Shown in pieces: positions 1 to 12,720 of a DNA stretch of 64,000 nucleotides. Position 1 is the stretch's first letter. The number at the start of each line of letters is the position of its first letter. The translations under genes were made by a program, and so were the position numbers. Origin of the DNA: Isoetes taiwanensis (taxonomy: Eukaryota; Streptophyta; Lycopodiopsida; Isoetales; Isoetaceae); contig JAJEKV010000052.1 in NCBI GenBank assembly GCA_021234155.1, positions 2,040,077 to 2,104,076 of the forward strand, written 5' to 3'. Under the pieces are notes generated by a model. It worked only from the letters and a program-made list of their open reading frames with translations. It did not search any database and was not told where the DNA came from.

Positions 1-689
1 TCGCAAATGCAATTCAAACATGCATACAAAAAATTCTATTTGCCCTTTCCCATAGTTTATGGCTTGCACACAATCTTAAAGATCATCGAGACCATTCCAA
101 GTGATTATACTACTAAAGAAACTTTGAACACTCAAGGCAAATCTTAGCTCATCAGCCCGGTCATTGACCAATTTTTGACCTCGGTCAATGACGATCTTTT
201 GAAATAGCTAAGTGCATCCGACTTGAGAGAAAGTTTTATATCTACTTAAGTACATCTCTCAAGCATATAAACCAAATTGGATTCAACATGAAATACATTA
301 AGACCTGCTAGCATTTGGCATTTGAAGTACACGCTTTTTCCTGAATTGGGAAATCGCAAACCGTAACAGAGCTTCATTCTTGCAAGATCAAGGTATAGAT
401 TGGTTGCCATGTGCAACCTGGAGGTCCTGCACCAAACTCAATTGAGGGATTACCAGATCCGCAACCAAATCTTACATTTCAAAATAAACCCCGCAACTAG
501 TTCTTACTATTCAAACTAGATTCTGCAATAGCAAAAAAAGAATGAAACTTTTCTTTATTACTTGAATATGAATGTTACAATTGAATACAATTTGGTTAGC
601 ACTAGCAATGCTTGTATGCTAGTAAAGAATTCATTTGTTTCCATTTCTCATTGAAGAACTTCTAAGTGTGCTCACCCTCATCTACTAAG
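1..689. other. AT-rich stretch, nothing recognised
   Basis: I see no open frame, tRNA-like fold, terminal repeat or LTR hallmark here. It lies just downstream (minus-strand sense) of the transposase-like relic that ends at 690, so part of it may be that gene's 3' flank. Confidence 0.5.
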
Positions 690-3600
690 CTATCTCGCAT
701 AAAGACTACTCTTGTGCTCCAAAACTCGATCTAAAAGATGATCATGAACATCCTTTGGAAGTTTGTATATGTTTTCACTTACAGGCACCATATCAAAGCA
801 ACACGACATGACCAAGTGGCTGTATGCATTGCACTCTGGTGCATCTTCAAGCAATTCAAATTCACTACCTCCTAAAAACTTATAATACTTACCCCGAGAG
901 GACCACTTCTCTTCTAGCAAATTTAGCACCCCATGCATCTTTAAAGGCCCTCTACAATGTGTTTAGGCTTAGTGCATTTGATGATGTAGAAGTCTACACC
1001 TGCTCCTTTGTTGTTGGCCTCGGATGGTACCGCAAAATTATCCCCAACATCAACTACATCAGAAAACCCATTCATGATCCCTTCATAGATAGGACCCTCG
1101 TAATGTTTCCAGCTCGTCTTCAAAGACTGAATTAGTTCGTAATAAACCCAAGATCCTATTCTCGCTTTTTGTTTATGCACTTCCCAAACTTTCCTCCCCA
1201 ACAAGAATTACATGTATAAATCAAATCCATATGAGCAACCCGAGTAGGGTCATTGGAATGCACAGTGTCCGATACAATGCAACTTTCGAACCTCGCTAAT
1301 GTCTTACAATCATGACTGCCACTTCTATCAACCTCATTGATAGCTATCTCCCAAAAATATCTCGCAAAAGGAATCATGTAAAATAACATGCAATGCAAAC
1401 AACATGTAAAACCCGAACTACCGTGGTACCCGCAAGGATGATCTCCTTCATTGTCACAATCTGACTTAAAATGTGCTCGCAAAAACACAAACCGCATCAT
1501 GTGCATTCCTTAGTGGTAATCAATTCCTCTTCAACATCTCATGTGTGAGGGCTCTTTTATTACAAAGACCAAAGACCATCATGCTCACCGCAAGGATTGA
1601 TTACGTAATTTTAAAGAAATGCCAATTAAAAAGAACCAATAGACTAAAATAAAAGTAATTACCTTTGCCATGATATGATGCAAAGAAATTCCAGTATTGG
1701 TTTTCCAAAGCTTTGAAAGAACCCCGCCTAGGAAGTAGAACATCCTTGCTCCTTTAAATTGATGGGAACATCCATCGGACCACATGACATGATTCTTGTA
1801 ATGGACACCCTTTGTCAGCAAGGAAAACTACATGTTTTGCAAACAATGTTGAACGAAGAGTACATCATGTTCTCTATAATCACTTATGTAAAAATGTGTT
1901 TCCTTAATGATCTTTCTATTCTTACAGTAGAAGGTGGAGCATGCCTATATGTGATGTGCACCAAAATGGTGCATTGGTCATTCCTTCAATGCAAGCTTTG
2001 TATTTCTTGTTGGATTTTGAAGGTGTAGTTCTCTCTCAGCAAAGTCAATCACCAAAACTATAGTGTCCTTTGGAAAAGCCGCCAAACACTCCCTAAACCT
2101 GTTTTGCTTGCCATCCGGCTTCATAATTATGAGGGATGAATGGAATGAGGAAGGTATCAGCAAATTGGAACAACTCCTCACATCGGGTGTCGCCTTGTAA
2201 ACAAGCTTGTTGACAGTTTTGGGAGCTTCCTACAAAAGAAGCAAAAACATATATCAAGACCACCTTTTGGATTTAACATTTCAAGTTACTTGTAATACCT
2301 TCTTCTTAGCCTTCTGATCTTCTTTTCCTGACCTGAATTCTCATCAACAGTCTTACCAAAGACCACCTTTCTTCTCGTCCCCGAATTCTCGCCAGCTTAC
2401 CTTGCCAAAGACCACCTTTCTTCTGACCAACACTTTTTCTTCCCTCAAGTCTTCTTCGGCTCCTTTCTTCTTAACAAGTTTTTCCTTCTCAAAGAACCTT
2501 ATTAAGATGCTCTTCAACTATGCTCATCCCCATTTTAACTATTGCTATAAGAATGGCAATTGGCAATACCAAACTCTATTAACATTATTTCATCATTAGA
2601 AAGCGAATGTTACCTTGTCCTCCCTCATAAACCCTCAAGTATGTTCAAAAGAAGAGTTTGAGCTGAAAAGAATATCTCATTTAAGAATAACAATTTGAAT
2701 TACCTTATCAAATGTCTTCCAATCTACTTGATGGTTCAACTTGTAATCTCTTTCTTTTGGACAAGTTGGCACTTTGTTTTTCCACAAGCCTTGCATTTAA
2801 GCAAACAGACAATTATGTTGATGCCACTCTTCTGATTCATCCTTAGGACATACCAAAGATCTCCAAAGCTCAGAGGTTGAAGCATATGTAGCTTTAGATG
2901 CATTGCAGGTTGGTCCTATACCACATACATCACAATTGCATGTGCAATTTGGACCATGGAGGTCCCGATCTAATCTTACTTTGTTTATGGCCTGCCTCAC
3001 AAAGTCAACTCTCAAATGGTAGATACAAAGAAGAAGTCTCTATATTTTACCTTCCCGACATATGGAGGCTTTAGAGCATGGAATGTCAGAAATGATACTT
3101 TGAAAGTATGGATATTGCCTTTCAAATCGTTGAAGAAAACTTGTCTGCAGAAACAAAGAACAACATATCAACAACCTTAAGTTGAAAAATCTTAAACCTT
3201 AACAATTTGAAAACAAATTGCTTTAAAATTACCCGTGGTCTCTTCAAGAAAGTGTAGTGCATGCAATATCTTCTTTCCAGAAGTTGCTTTTATCTTGATG
3301 ACATGTTTCTTACATGGGGAAACTCTTGTATTGTGTCTCCAAAAATCCACCACTAGTTTTCTCTCGTCATAAGAGAGTTTGTCACATCTAATCTTATTTT
3401 TGAACATGGACCATGGACCCTCACCAAGTTCAAAGATCTACTCTTCTTCTTACAAAGCTAGCTTGTGACAATCTTTCTGCTCGCATAGAGTTCGAAAGCT
3501 GATTTGTTAATATTGGTATTGACAAAGATAAACCATGGCAAAGATTTCTTGCCCTCTTAATATCTGTTTTCTTCTCATTCTTATGATCCGCAAAAAGAGT

Positions 3601-3900
3601 TCTTTAAATTCTCCACAATTTTCTTCATTACAGATTCATCCTTGGAGTTAGGAACAACAAGTTCGTAGCCACTTTGCGCAGACTTTAATTATCTCTTTCC
3701 TATTCCTACAACTTGCATTACCAAGAACCTTTTTTCACCTTCACTCTAACCTTTTTGATAGCATTCTCTTCTTCCATGTGCTTAGATCACCTTGGAGCAA
3801 TGCTTCTTCATCCGCTTTTCAATTTCCTTTCCCTCTTAAGCTCTCTCTTTTTCTCCTTAACTCAGCTCTATACCTTCTAAAAGCATGACAATCTGCTAGA
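690..3900 (-). pseudogene. Broken transposase-like (RNase H-fold type) gene, minus strand
   Basis: Five or more minus-strand open segments lie in N-to-C order from about 3.9 kb down to 690, separated by stops and frame changes. Near 3,192-3,407 is LSYDERKLVVDFWRHNTRVS with a basic stretch after it. At 2,797-3,015 a Cys-rich segment contains CTCNCDVCGIGPTC. At 1,978-2,181 comes IVLVIDFAEREL followed by HLQNPTRN. At 1,585-1,821 comes VMWSDGCSHQFKGARMFYFL. At 690-938 are KYYKFL and the C-terminal stop. A DFAE...SDGC-QFK order recalls transposon-derived DDE-type proteins that I know mainly from animal genomes; the catalytic assignment is inferred. The pieces could be exons of a spliced gene, but in-frame stops inside conserved stretches favour decay. 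A basic segment on the same strand at about 3.7-3.85 kb suggests the N-terminus starts further upstream. No terminal repeats were found. Confidence 0.45.
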
Positions 3901-5062
3901 AAAAAGAATCAAGTGAAAAAAGTCAAAGAAACCTTCAAATCATGCAAACCTTGCTTACCTTGAAAATGAGGTTGATCATGACATTGGGTTCCTTGTGTAT
4001 TATCTTGGTGACACCCTTCATAACAAGAAAGACAACTAAGATTAGCAAAAGAAAAGTTCAAAAGTAAATTCAAGGAATCCAATTCCTTGAAATCGACTTA
4101 AAGAAGGTTGCACACCTTCTTCACTTTGGACATCTTGAGTTCCCCTGTTGGCGCCACCCTTTCGTGACTTTGGAAATCACCTTCATGGTAAGAAGGTTGC
4201 AAATCTTCATGAAATGCGACTCTTCATTGTCTCCATAAGGTTCGGATTGTGACAAGAAACATTTTCTAGAATTAAAGCAAACATCAACAAATAAGGAAAG
4301 AAATCAACAACAAATATGTAAGTTCAAAATTACCCGAATCTATAGGAATTGATGTAGCCATATGTAACCGATCTTGTCCAAATTTTTCACCAAAGCAAAC
4401 TCATAGATTAATATGCATTTCAAAGATACATGAAAATGAAATGCATGCATCATGATCCTCAATTACCATGGTTTCCCTCTAGCACAAATTCGCTTGCTTT
4501 CTACCAAACTTGTTGGCTCTGTTTTTGAATCTGCACTTGCGATTGTCGACAAATTGCATCAGCAATTGGGAACAACCGCCAAAAAAAATTTCAAGATGAC
4601 TCGAAAACTTGAGGCTAGATAGCAGTTTTGCAACATCAAAATTAACTTGATTCTTGCACATAATGATGCACGAAAGCTTCTCTCCATTCCGCCATAGATT
4701 GCAATTGGAGAAATCTAGCAAAGAAAGAAATTCATGGTATTTATACTCTGAAGAACTTAAAACCGCCAAATTTACTTTCAAATTGCTTTGCCAACATGGC
4801 GCCATCACCTCGCACCAAGAAGACGGATCAACAACCCGCACGGATTGCCAAGTGACAATTTCCTCGGCTTCGATCGACCAACGTAATTTGGCTTCCGTGA
4901 GGAAATGGCGGGTGAAGTGCTATGACGAGCGAAAAAAATTTCACTTGACGGGTCCAGCACCCGACCAGCACAAGCGTCGCCCACATAAAAAGTTGAGTAC
5001 CTTAATAAAAAACACACCCGGCAAGAAGAAGCCCCGCACGTTCTTCCTGTAAGGTGGATCAC
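3901..5062. other. Mixed low-coding stretch
   Basis: This holds two overlapping medium-length frames on opposite strands (plus 4,654-5,052; minus 4,479-4,841). Neither has a recognisable motif. The plus frame ends in a Lys/Arg/Pro-rich tail (HKRRPHKKLS, PGKKKPR) and is more GC-rich than its surroundings. I would not call either a gene. Confidence 0.3.
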
Positions 5063-5513
5063 CTACCATGATGATGTAATTGTAGTGACAGCAAGACCGC
5101 CATGGTCTCTGCGTCCGATGTAAAATACGTTATAACTATATAATTTATTAGTAAAAATTCTTTTTGGACTATAACTTTGTTTTAAATGTGTAATGAAATT
5201 CCTTTGTTTGAGTTGTATTCTTGGTGTCTTCGACTCACGATCCGAGAAAACAGAGAGAAACATATAGGATGCTTGGACCCACCTTAACACAGAAATGCTC
5301 AAATTTTGGATAGTTATAGAGGCCGACAACTTTTCGCTCGTCCTTTCGTATAAACTAACAGGGTTCCAAAAAAAAAATGGGAATTGCATGTGACCCACTT
5401 TAATTAAATGCGACTTAAAAGTCTTTATATTCATGTTGTGTGTCTCATAGAGTTGTTACAGGTTCGCCATTTTACTGTAATGCTGAGGACAACATTATCC
5501 TAAGGGGGGAGAA
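5063..5513 (+). mobile_element. 3' internal remnant and polypurine tract of a Ty3/gypsy element
   Basis: The sequence immediately left of the LTR is AAGGGGGGAGAA (5,502-5,513), a textbook plus-strand polypurine tract abutting TGTGACG. The preceding codons resemble the short tail that often ends plant Ty3 polyproteins (EDN...GEN), but no chromodomain or integrase is readable. The internal region must therefore be deleted or too diverged to see. Confidence 0.5.
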
Positions 5514-7090
5514 TGTGACGTTCCCCGAAATTATATGTCATAAATACGTATATTTCTAGGCCATATCACTATACAAGTCTACTTGAGTAGCCTTGTACAC
5601 CATAGTGGGCGGAAAAGGGGGCATGGCTAAGTTATTCACATAACTTACCCAACCTTATGCTTAAGGCCATTTCCACATGGCCTTATCCTATTGGGCACCC
5701 CCCACATGAAAGTACCCTAATCCTAGGCCACTTTTCGGCTCCACTTGCTTTGGGACCTGTTCTTCGCTTGGAACTCCGTTTCAAGCACCGTTTGTTGCGG
5801 CATAGCTTAGATCGACAACCCCAAGGTAGTGTGCTCATCAGAAGGAGGTGTAACTACATGACTCTTCAGCAAGTCATGGAGACCCTAGTAGTTGGGGAAG
5901 TTCGTCCAGAGCAGGTATTTAGAGTAGCTTCATAGGTACATCATCTGGAACCTAGGATTCTAGATGCGCTAGTATCTTATCTTGCTAGTAGAGCCGTCCT
6001 AGAACCCTCAGTCTAGGTTTCGAACCTAAGTAAGGAACCCTAACAAGTAGATAGATTCATGTGCGTAGATTGGATGTTATTTTCATTGTTCATTATGATT
6101 ATGTTGATGTACGATGTTGATTGATCTTATGTTGCACCTCTTGTGTATTGGGAAGGGGGTAGAAATCTAGTGGCCATTGTCTAGATGATGCTCCTAGTAT
6201 TAGACCCCTTAGTTCCTATTAGTTGCGGCCTGTGCATAGGAACTCACCCGGCTACAGGAGCTATGTAGTGACTTAGCACGTACAACGAGGCTAGTGGCAT
6301 AACGGAGGGAGGTCCCTGCTGAGCGTGGCTACTGGGGACCCATGGGCTAAGCCTATAGTTGGTCACTTCGTGTGGGTTGAGTATGGGCCCGACACTTCCT
6401 GGATCAATGGTGTCGTCCTGACTCTCAAGAATTCCAGGTCTCGGCCTGGCTCTTGTTTTGGAGAGTTCAGTCGGGTATGAATCGTGTGTCGCCACGATTC
6501 TCTAGCCGCCCATGGAGCCATTAGAGCTCGGGAAGGGAAGATGCAACCCTTCCTACCTCATCAGGCCGAGGAGATGCAACTTGGAGTTGTCTCAATGGAC
6601 GATACTATGAGACTATGTATCCGGTAGGTTATAGTCACGCCAGAGCCCGATTTAGCCCGTTTGCAAAGTATGCACAGGAGGGGTGGATGGAGTGGTCAAC
6701 CCTAGCCATTGTTTATAGCCAGCCCTGCCATTGTTATATCTCGGTTTGCTCTATCTTGAGACGCAGCCGTCAGTCAACTTCTCTTACGAGTCTGAGCCGG
6801 GAGCTCATATGTTTTACGGTATGTTATTATCTTTGATGGATTTATGGATGGATAGATGGCACTACCCTTCGAGGTAGCTGATTGTATTGTTATTGCTAGT
6901 GCTGATGTTTATGTTTATGCTTCCACTGGCCATAGGGGAAGGGCGCGCAAGATACCTTCGTGTCCCCTTTCTGCACCATGGCCATCCCAAGTGCGGGATA
7001 GACAGAGGGCCCATGCGACAAGTGTGCTGGATGGGGGATTTCCTGCGAGGTGTACGACGGGGCGTCGTATATTTGGTGGGGAGCGTCACA
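5514..7090 (+). repeat. Old LTR (1,577 bp) of a Ty3/gypsy element related to element A
   Basis: It starts TGTGACGTTCC and ends GAGCGTCACA, giving TG...CA termini with a longer inverted TGTGACG/CGTCACA. A polypurine tract lies directly to the left, so this is the 3' LTR of a plus-strand element. It shares blocks with the LTRs of element A in matching order, for example TTGGGAAGGGGGTAGA followed by GATGATGCTCCTAG, and a GAGGGGTGGATGGAGTGG-type block. The overall similarity is much lower than between A's own two LTRs, so it is an older member or sister family. No matching 5' LTR is present in the window and the flanking 5-mers do not match, so a simple solo LTR is not supported. Confidence 0.75.
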
Positions 7091-8960
7091 AAGGAAATCA
7101 CCTCAACGATCAAATTTTCCATCTTTTTTCTAGTTCTGAATGCAAAAAGAGAATTCCTTAAAAACTTAATCATGAAAAACAGTACTCTTCTAAGTCACAT
7201 ATCTGATTCACATATTAACTTTTAAAATAATAAGCTATGAGTATCATGAAGTTCTGATAGGAACTCTTAACACAACGAAAAAGGTGCTCCAATACCCCAG
7301 AAAATATCCCCCAAAAATGCCTATAAAAATCCCTCTGTAGAACAAGAAGGGATAAAATGATTTTTTAGAATCAGGGTATTTGGCCATCATTTATAAGATA
7401 CTACCATGTTATATGTCACAACCCCCCATTCAAGAATTGTAAAATACCCATTTCTAAATACCCTGATTCTTCACACCCCATTTCTTGATACAATCCCCCA
7501 TTTAAAGATTGTAAATTCATACCCTGTTATCCCTGATGCTCATATGCCGTCTCTAAACACCCTGATTCTTCATGTCCCATTTCTTAATACCACATTTTTA
7601 ATACCATGTTTCTCATTATAACCTCGTGAAACAGACTAATCAAATTTTTTATTATTATAGAAAAAAGTTGATCAGTAAGACACTGATCAAAGTTGAGGAT
7701 TGGGCGACTTTAGTTGCAGTCAATGCTATAACTGTCCCCTCAGAGCTGCAACTAGTGAAAAGAACTTATGAAGTCGAAGCTATACTTCTGATTGTGGCCT
7801 TTCACTACCAAACAATCAATGTAAGAAATCTATGCTTTAAGTGTTATTCTTGTTCATCATAGAAGGACCTACAACTAAATATAGCAGTAGCCTAGCCTGC
7901 ATCCTATAGATTTAGCCACAACAAGTTAACATTTTAATAAAGATAAGCTTAAACCATCAATAGCACTAAATATAGGCCCTCCATCCTTTTGCATAACTTT
8001 CAGAAATTCAAGTATCAAAATTGATGATGGCATGACATGTTTGCTTCACATCTCCTACGCATTATTGCACCATTGATGGAATTAAACCGAGTCTTGTATA
8101 TATGCTGTCACACAGTAACGTTTAGATTGGAATCAGCTATTGATCCATCCTCCCAATACTATATTTAAGAGGCTTGGAGTAGAAATGTCTATTCCAATCA
8201 ATTCTACTCCTGTTCTACTCTTGTAATAAGCTGTTATTATAATTTTGATAACTAGTTGCTACACTCATAGTGTAGAACAAAAATGTCAGACTAACCTTCT
8301 TTCAGATTTCTTTGAGTTGAAGCCCTCATTTGCATACTTATTTGTTTGAAAAGGAAAACACAAGTGATGCAGGGCCAAACTTGAACAAATGAAAAGGGGG
8401 TCAAAACTTTTTTACTTTTAGAGGCCCATTAGACATTATTTCTCAAGATGGCTGTCATATAGTTTTGATGATGCTAATTAAAAGAATTCTTAACACAAGA
8501 CTTACTAAGAAACTGAGCTAAGGAATTCTTTATCAAAATCACCCTCTTCTATGAGCAAACATATCCAATTTTCCTCATAATAGGAAGCTACACTTTGGGA
8601 CCTTTAGTAACTTTCAAGGAAATACGAAGTTGGACTTTTGAAAGTAACGGTGGTCTATGGACATATGGACGAATTAGCATAACTATGTGGTCCGGATATT
8701 AGCAATGGGTGAAAAAACAAATCCAATAAGTGCATTGGCTAGACTCAAGGTAAGTGGGTCTGCCTTTCAGCAGATTTCTTCATCCATTTTTATGCAAAAT
8801 GGCAAATCGCATTCGACTCAAGGTAAGTGGGTCTGTCTTCTGCATTCGACTATGTCCAGGTAATCTCTTACCTTGACGTAGTCGAATGGCATGGGATCCA
8901 CCATTCTTGCTGCCCCCATGACCTGCAGAATCCTGGAGCGTCATGAATCCAGAAGCGTCT
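7091..8960. other. AT-rich intergenic DNA with short repeats
   Basis: No gene is supported. At 7,440-7,610 a phrase close to ACCCTGATTCTTCA followed by CCCATTTCTT occurs twice, about 110 bp apart. At 8,741-8,850 the phrase GACTCAAGGTAAGTGGGTCTG occurs twice, about 70 bp apart. The 78-aa plus frame at 7,626-7,862 has no recognisable motif. Confidence 0.5.
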
Positions 8961-9041
8961 TAGCATGACCTGCAAAATCCGAGAGCACCCCGAATTGTGC
9001 AGGTCAATGGGGGCAGCAAGAATGGCTGATACCATGCTATT

Positions 9042-9192
9042 CTACATAACTATAGGGCATTTCCAAAACTTCATTCTGATGGCTAAGCATCAAAGGCATC
9101 TGTGCTTATATGTTATCTACATAACTACATGGCATTTCCAAAAGTTCATTCTGATGGCTATGCATCAAAGGCATCTGATGCTTATATGTTAT
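9042..9192. repeat. Tandem duplication, unit about 75 bp
   Basis: Two adjacent units, 9,042-9,116 and 9,117-9,192, both start CTACATAACTA and both contain TTCATTCTGATGGCTA and GCATCAAAGGCATCTG. They differ at a few bases and one 1-bp indel. The overlapping plus frames here repeat the same peptide and look like by-products rather than genes. Confidence 0.85.
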
Positions 9193-10010
9193 TTACTGTT
9201 CATACAACAAAAGAAGAGCTAAACCTTAAGTATGCCGTTCATACTACAAAGGAAGCGTCAAACTTTAATATGATGGAACACAAGCTCAACCACCTTCAAC
9301 CGGAAAGTTGAGTCTCCGGCACAGTTTTTATTCAATAATCAGGGAAAAATTACGTGGATTGGTGGCTTTCATTCTAATGCTGAAATATTTTGCAGAGATG
9401 TTTATGCTAAATGTTTTGCACAAATGCTTAAACTCATCACACTGCATTGGCTACACCACAGAGCATTTTCAAAACTTTGACCTGTTCAATCCGTCACTCT
9501 AGATCTATAGAGGTTGAAATCTCCTTAAGAAATCGCCTAATGCAGCTGGCTGGTACGCGTATTTTCTGCCTCAAATTTTTTTTTTTTGTAAAGTTCCTTT
9601 ATCAGAACACAGAACTAGAACTAGCAGTAGGGTAGCATGGAAAGGAGGTTAGTTCGGTAGAAGAAATGGTAAATGGTGGCTGGAACAGGAATATGCTTAT
9701 TGATTTCATCACTATCACATTGCTGCATGACACAACCCTCATGCAACGTGTCCAGCAAAATTTTGGCATGGATCAATTTTCCATCTAATAAGCCTCTAGT
9801 TCTTGAGCATTTGCATGCTAACTGAAAATCTGCTTTCACCACAACTAGCAGAATTGCAGAATTTGGAGGAATAAGATAGGTCAAAACTGTAGGTACATGC
9901 TTTGATGATATACCTGGCAGGGGCTCTGGCACAAAATCGTTTTCATTTGCCAGAACATGCCTTTCTTCCTTAATATAAACTTTGTCCCTGTCTTGATACT
10001 GATGCGTCTG
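9193..10010. other. AT-rich intergenic DNA
   Basis: No gene is supported. There is an oligo-T run near 9,578-9,587. A minus frame at 9,621-9,932 lacks any recognisable motif. Confidence 0.4.
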
Positions 10011-10130
10011 TATGCAGATGGATGTGTGCTATCCGTAGAAAACTAGAAAGTTTGTATTCATTTTAGTCTATATGCAGATGGATGTGTGCGATCCGTAGAA
10101 AACTAGAAAGTTTGTATTCATTTTAGTCTA
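10011..10130. repeat. Near-perfect 60-bp tandem duplication
   Basis: Units 10,011-10,070 and 10,071-10,130 both run from TATGCAGATGGATGTGTGC to TTTTAGTCTA. Only one base differs (T versus G at the tenth base of the second decamer). The match implies a recent duplication. Confidence 0.95.
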
Positions 10131-11135
10131 TCAATTAACTGTATCACACTATCAAATGTAGATTACTTGAAGTCAGCACATATCAATGCAGTTTACCTTC
10201 ATGCTCAATCCTGAAAATCCACTACTGTAAGTCTATTCGTGTTTGAAAGTAATCACCAGGATAGAGAACTGCCTCATCTTGTTCCATTTCTGAGGATGCC
10301 TGCAAAACTAAGTGACTCTAGAACAGAGGTAAAAATGTAGAATGATTTGGCATCCACTCTCTGCACATTTTATGCCTCCCTGCTCAGAGCTTGCTGGATA
10401 TCAGACAGAATACTTAAACAAAATCATATTATGATTGGTTCCTCTTGACTATGTGTAGATAAATGGATAATTAACGTTTTTTCTAAAATAATAGAGAAGT
10501 CAGTACCTTCTGAATAGAAAAGGTTTTATATACTTGTAATCCCAATATGCTTCCCGTGTATACCTAGGACATGGTATACATTAGATATGGCGATGATGCA
10601 AAGGCCATATTCCAGATGCACAAGGGTCTTAAAGTGTTGGATGCTCTGATATTATCTGCTATAGAAGGCAATACCGTGTTGAAGCTGTCATATTGTTAAG
10701 TGTTGAACTATTCTTGACGCTTTTTCTGTTCTTCATCCTTCACCTTCTTCATAAGAAGCCCCAAGAATAAACCCAGCTTTGCGTTTAAGGCTCAGCTAAG
10801 GCTATTTGGGAAAGAAAACAAAGGGAGAGTATTTATCAAAGCAGATGGCAATAAATGATGAAGTAAAAGATAAAGCAACAAACATTTCTTGACGGGAAAG
10901 CCCATCTAGAAGAGAAAAACATTGTTTGAAACAACACGGTAAATGGTATGGAGAATGGCACAAAGACTGTTGGAGCTTCTGACTTGGGAGGCTTATAGTC
11001 TTCCTTTAAACATGTACCAGGGAGAATGCAATAAGAAATTACCACTGTATTAATGCAGAAGATGACAAAAATTACACAGAAAAGAACAAACTTACCACTG
11101 TATTCACGCAGAAAAGATAAAAGAGAACAAAGAAA
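10131..11135. other. Intergenic DNA upstream of the Nudix relic
   Basis: No supported gene. N-terminal exons of the NUDT19-like gene could lie somewhere in 7-12.7 kb, but I could not match any piece of the family's N-terminal domain here. Confidence 0.4.
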
Positions 11136-11206
11136 TGCGCAGCCGGGGAATCGAACCCCGGTCAGTACCGTGGGAGGGTACTATGATACCACTACACCAG
11201 CTGCGC
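11136..11206 (-). tRNA. tRNA-Gly (anticodon CCC)
   Basis: Read on the minus strand, the gene begins GCGCAGC at 11,206 and ends GCTGCGC plus discriminator A at 11,136, giving a perfect 7-bp acceptor stem. The anticodon stem-loop is GTACC-CTCCCAC-GGTAC, placing CCC at positions 34-36. The T arm is CGGGG-TTCGATT-CCCCG, with a canonical B box. No intron is present. A TTTT pol III stop lies downstream on the minus strand (about 11,118-11,122). All stems pair, so the gene is probably functional. Confidence 0.95.
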
Positions 11207-12720
11207 TTCTGTTGAATGATGATATTCGATTGCTTCTCATTAGTATCATTTGGCTAACAAATATCTATTTTCTATTCTACTCACGGATCTAATGACCACA
11301 AACACGTTACATTGGCTGCACAGATCATAAATGATATAATAGTATGATAAACTAAAGAATAGCAAATATAGAATACATCTTGCACAAGGAATATAACTTG
11401 ATTTTTTACATGTAAATCATCGGGGGGTTGAATACTAGCTTCTTATGTCAAAAATTATTTTGGGTGATTTTTGGGTTGCCTCTAGGGGGGCAAACCCTTG
11501 TTTATGTGGGTTTATGGCATATCCAAGTATATGCTAGCATATGCTTAGGATATGCCTGATCGCCTTCAACCGGCCGCTTGCCGCGAACCGGTTTGGCCGG
11601 AACCCCCTTCAGACTCCTTTTTGCCAATTGAAGCTTTGCCGTTTCTTGGAGCTAGAAGCATCTCTGGGTCCCAGCCATAGCCATAGGCATCGCTTCAAGG
11701 GCTGCCATAGCCAAAGCCGTCCCCCGCTTTTTGTAAGTCGAAATGCCTTTGGGAGTAGGGACGTTGCAAAGGCAAATGGTCGACTATTGGTTGTCCCAAG
11801 CATCGGCCATGAATCCTACGGCCAGATGCCATGAATCCCACTGTCGGAGGCAAAGGTGCTTCCATAGAGCTTCGTCCCGGCCAAGATATTCGACCAGGGC
11901 AGACGCCGAAGGCCAGCCATGGCAATGGCGACAAAGGCACAGCCATACACATGGTTGATTCCTCTCAATTAACGCATTCTATTTGCTCTGTCCCCTATTT
12001 GCTCGGTCATTTTCTCATGCCATTTTTGTCTGTAACACAGGTTTTTATATCTGACTCAGATTTTTCTTTTGCTTCATAGATCATTATCTGCAAAGCAATG
12101 ATCTTGGAGAAGACATAATCTTAGTCGTATTTTTTTCTGTCTTCCTGCACTCTTCTTGTGGGAAAAAATAGAGCCGCCGAAGTTTCAGACCAAATATCTT
12201 TTTTAGTGGTTGCTATAGTAATTTTGATTTTGCTATTCGGTGCTGTTCGGTGCAATTAGTTGCTATTGGGTGCAACAGTAAGCCTTCGATTTCAAAGTTT
12301 GCCACAACCATCAACGACAACAAGGACAAGGAAATTTGCCACAGAAATTTACCACAGGGTTTTCGATTCTTACTGTTGCGATTCTTTGTAGTGATATTAT
12401 TGGAGCAAGGATCTGATTGCTATATTGTTGCGATTTTTACTGTAAAAGGAGCTTAATGTTGCCATCCACTAATCCATCATCGATTCTTAAGCTCCAGGGT
12501 CAGTAATGTGGAGGAAACACCCGAGCAACTACATCATGACGTAGAGCTACAACTTAATCAGGTAACCAATCTTGTATCTCCAAAATCTTCTTATTTGCAT
12601 GTTTGAAAGAATCAGATACAAGGGAAATACGTTGTTAAGGGAACAAGATATTGTTTACATATTTTCTGTAATGTTTTTAGCAAAAACTAAAAACTGGAAT
12701 TTACCTCTTAGTTTTTGCAG
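11207..12720. other. Intergenic DNA with a GC-richer island
   Basis: Between about 11,560 and 11,960 the sequence is markedly GC-richer (CCGGCCGCTTGCCGCG and similar) than the AT-rich flanks, with overlapping frames on both strands and no recognisable domain. It may be a fragment of an unrelated repeat. At 12,482-12,561 a short plus-strand frame ends in a donor-like CAG|GTAACC but has no protein match that I recognise. Confidence 0.35.

Noticed and set aside
4654..5052. Plus-strand 132-codon basic protein
   Set aside because: No motif, conflicting antisense frames, and no splice or context support.
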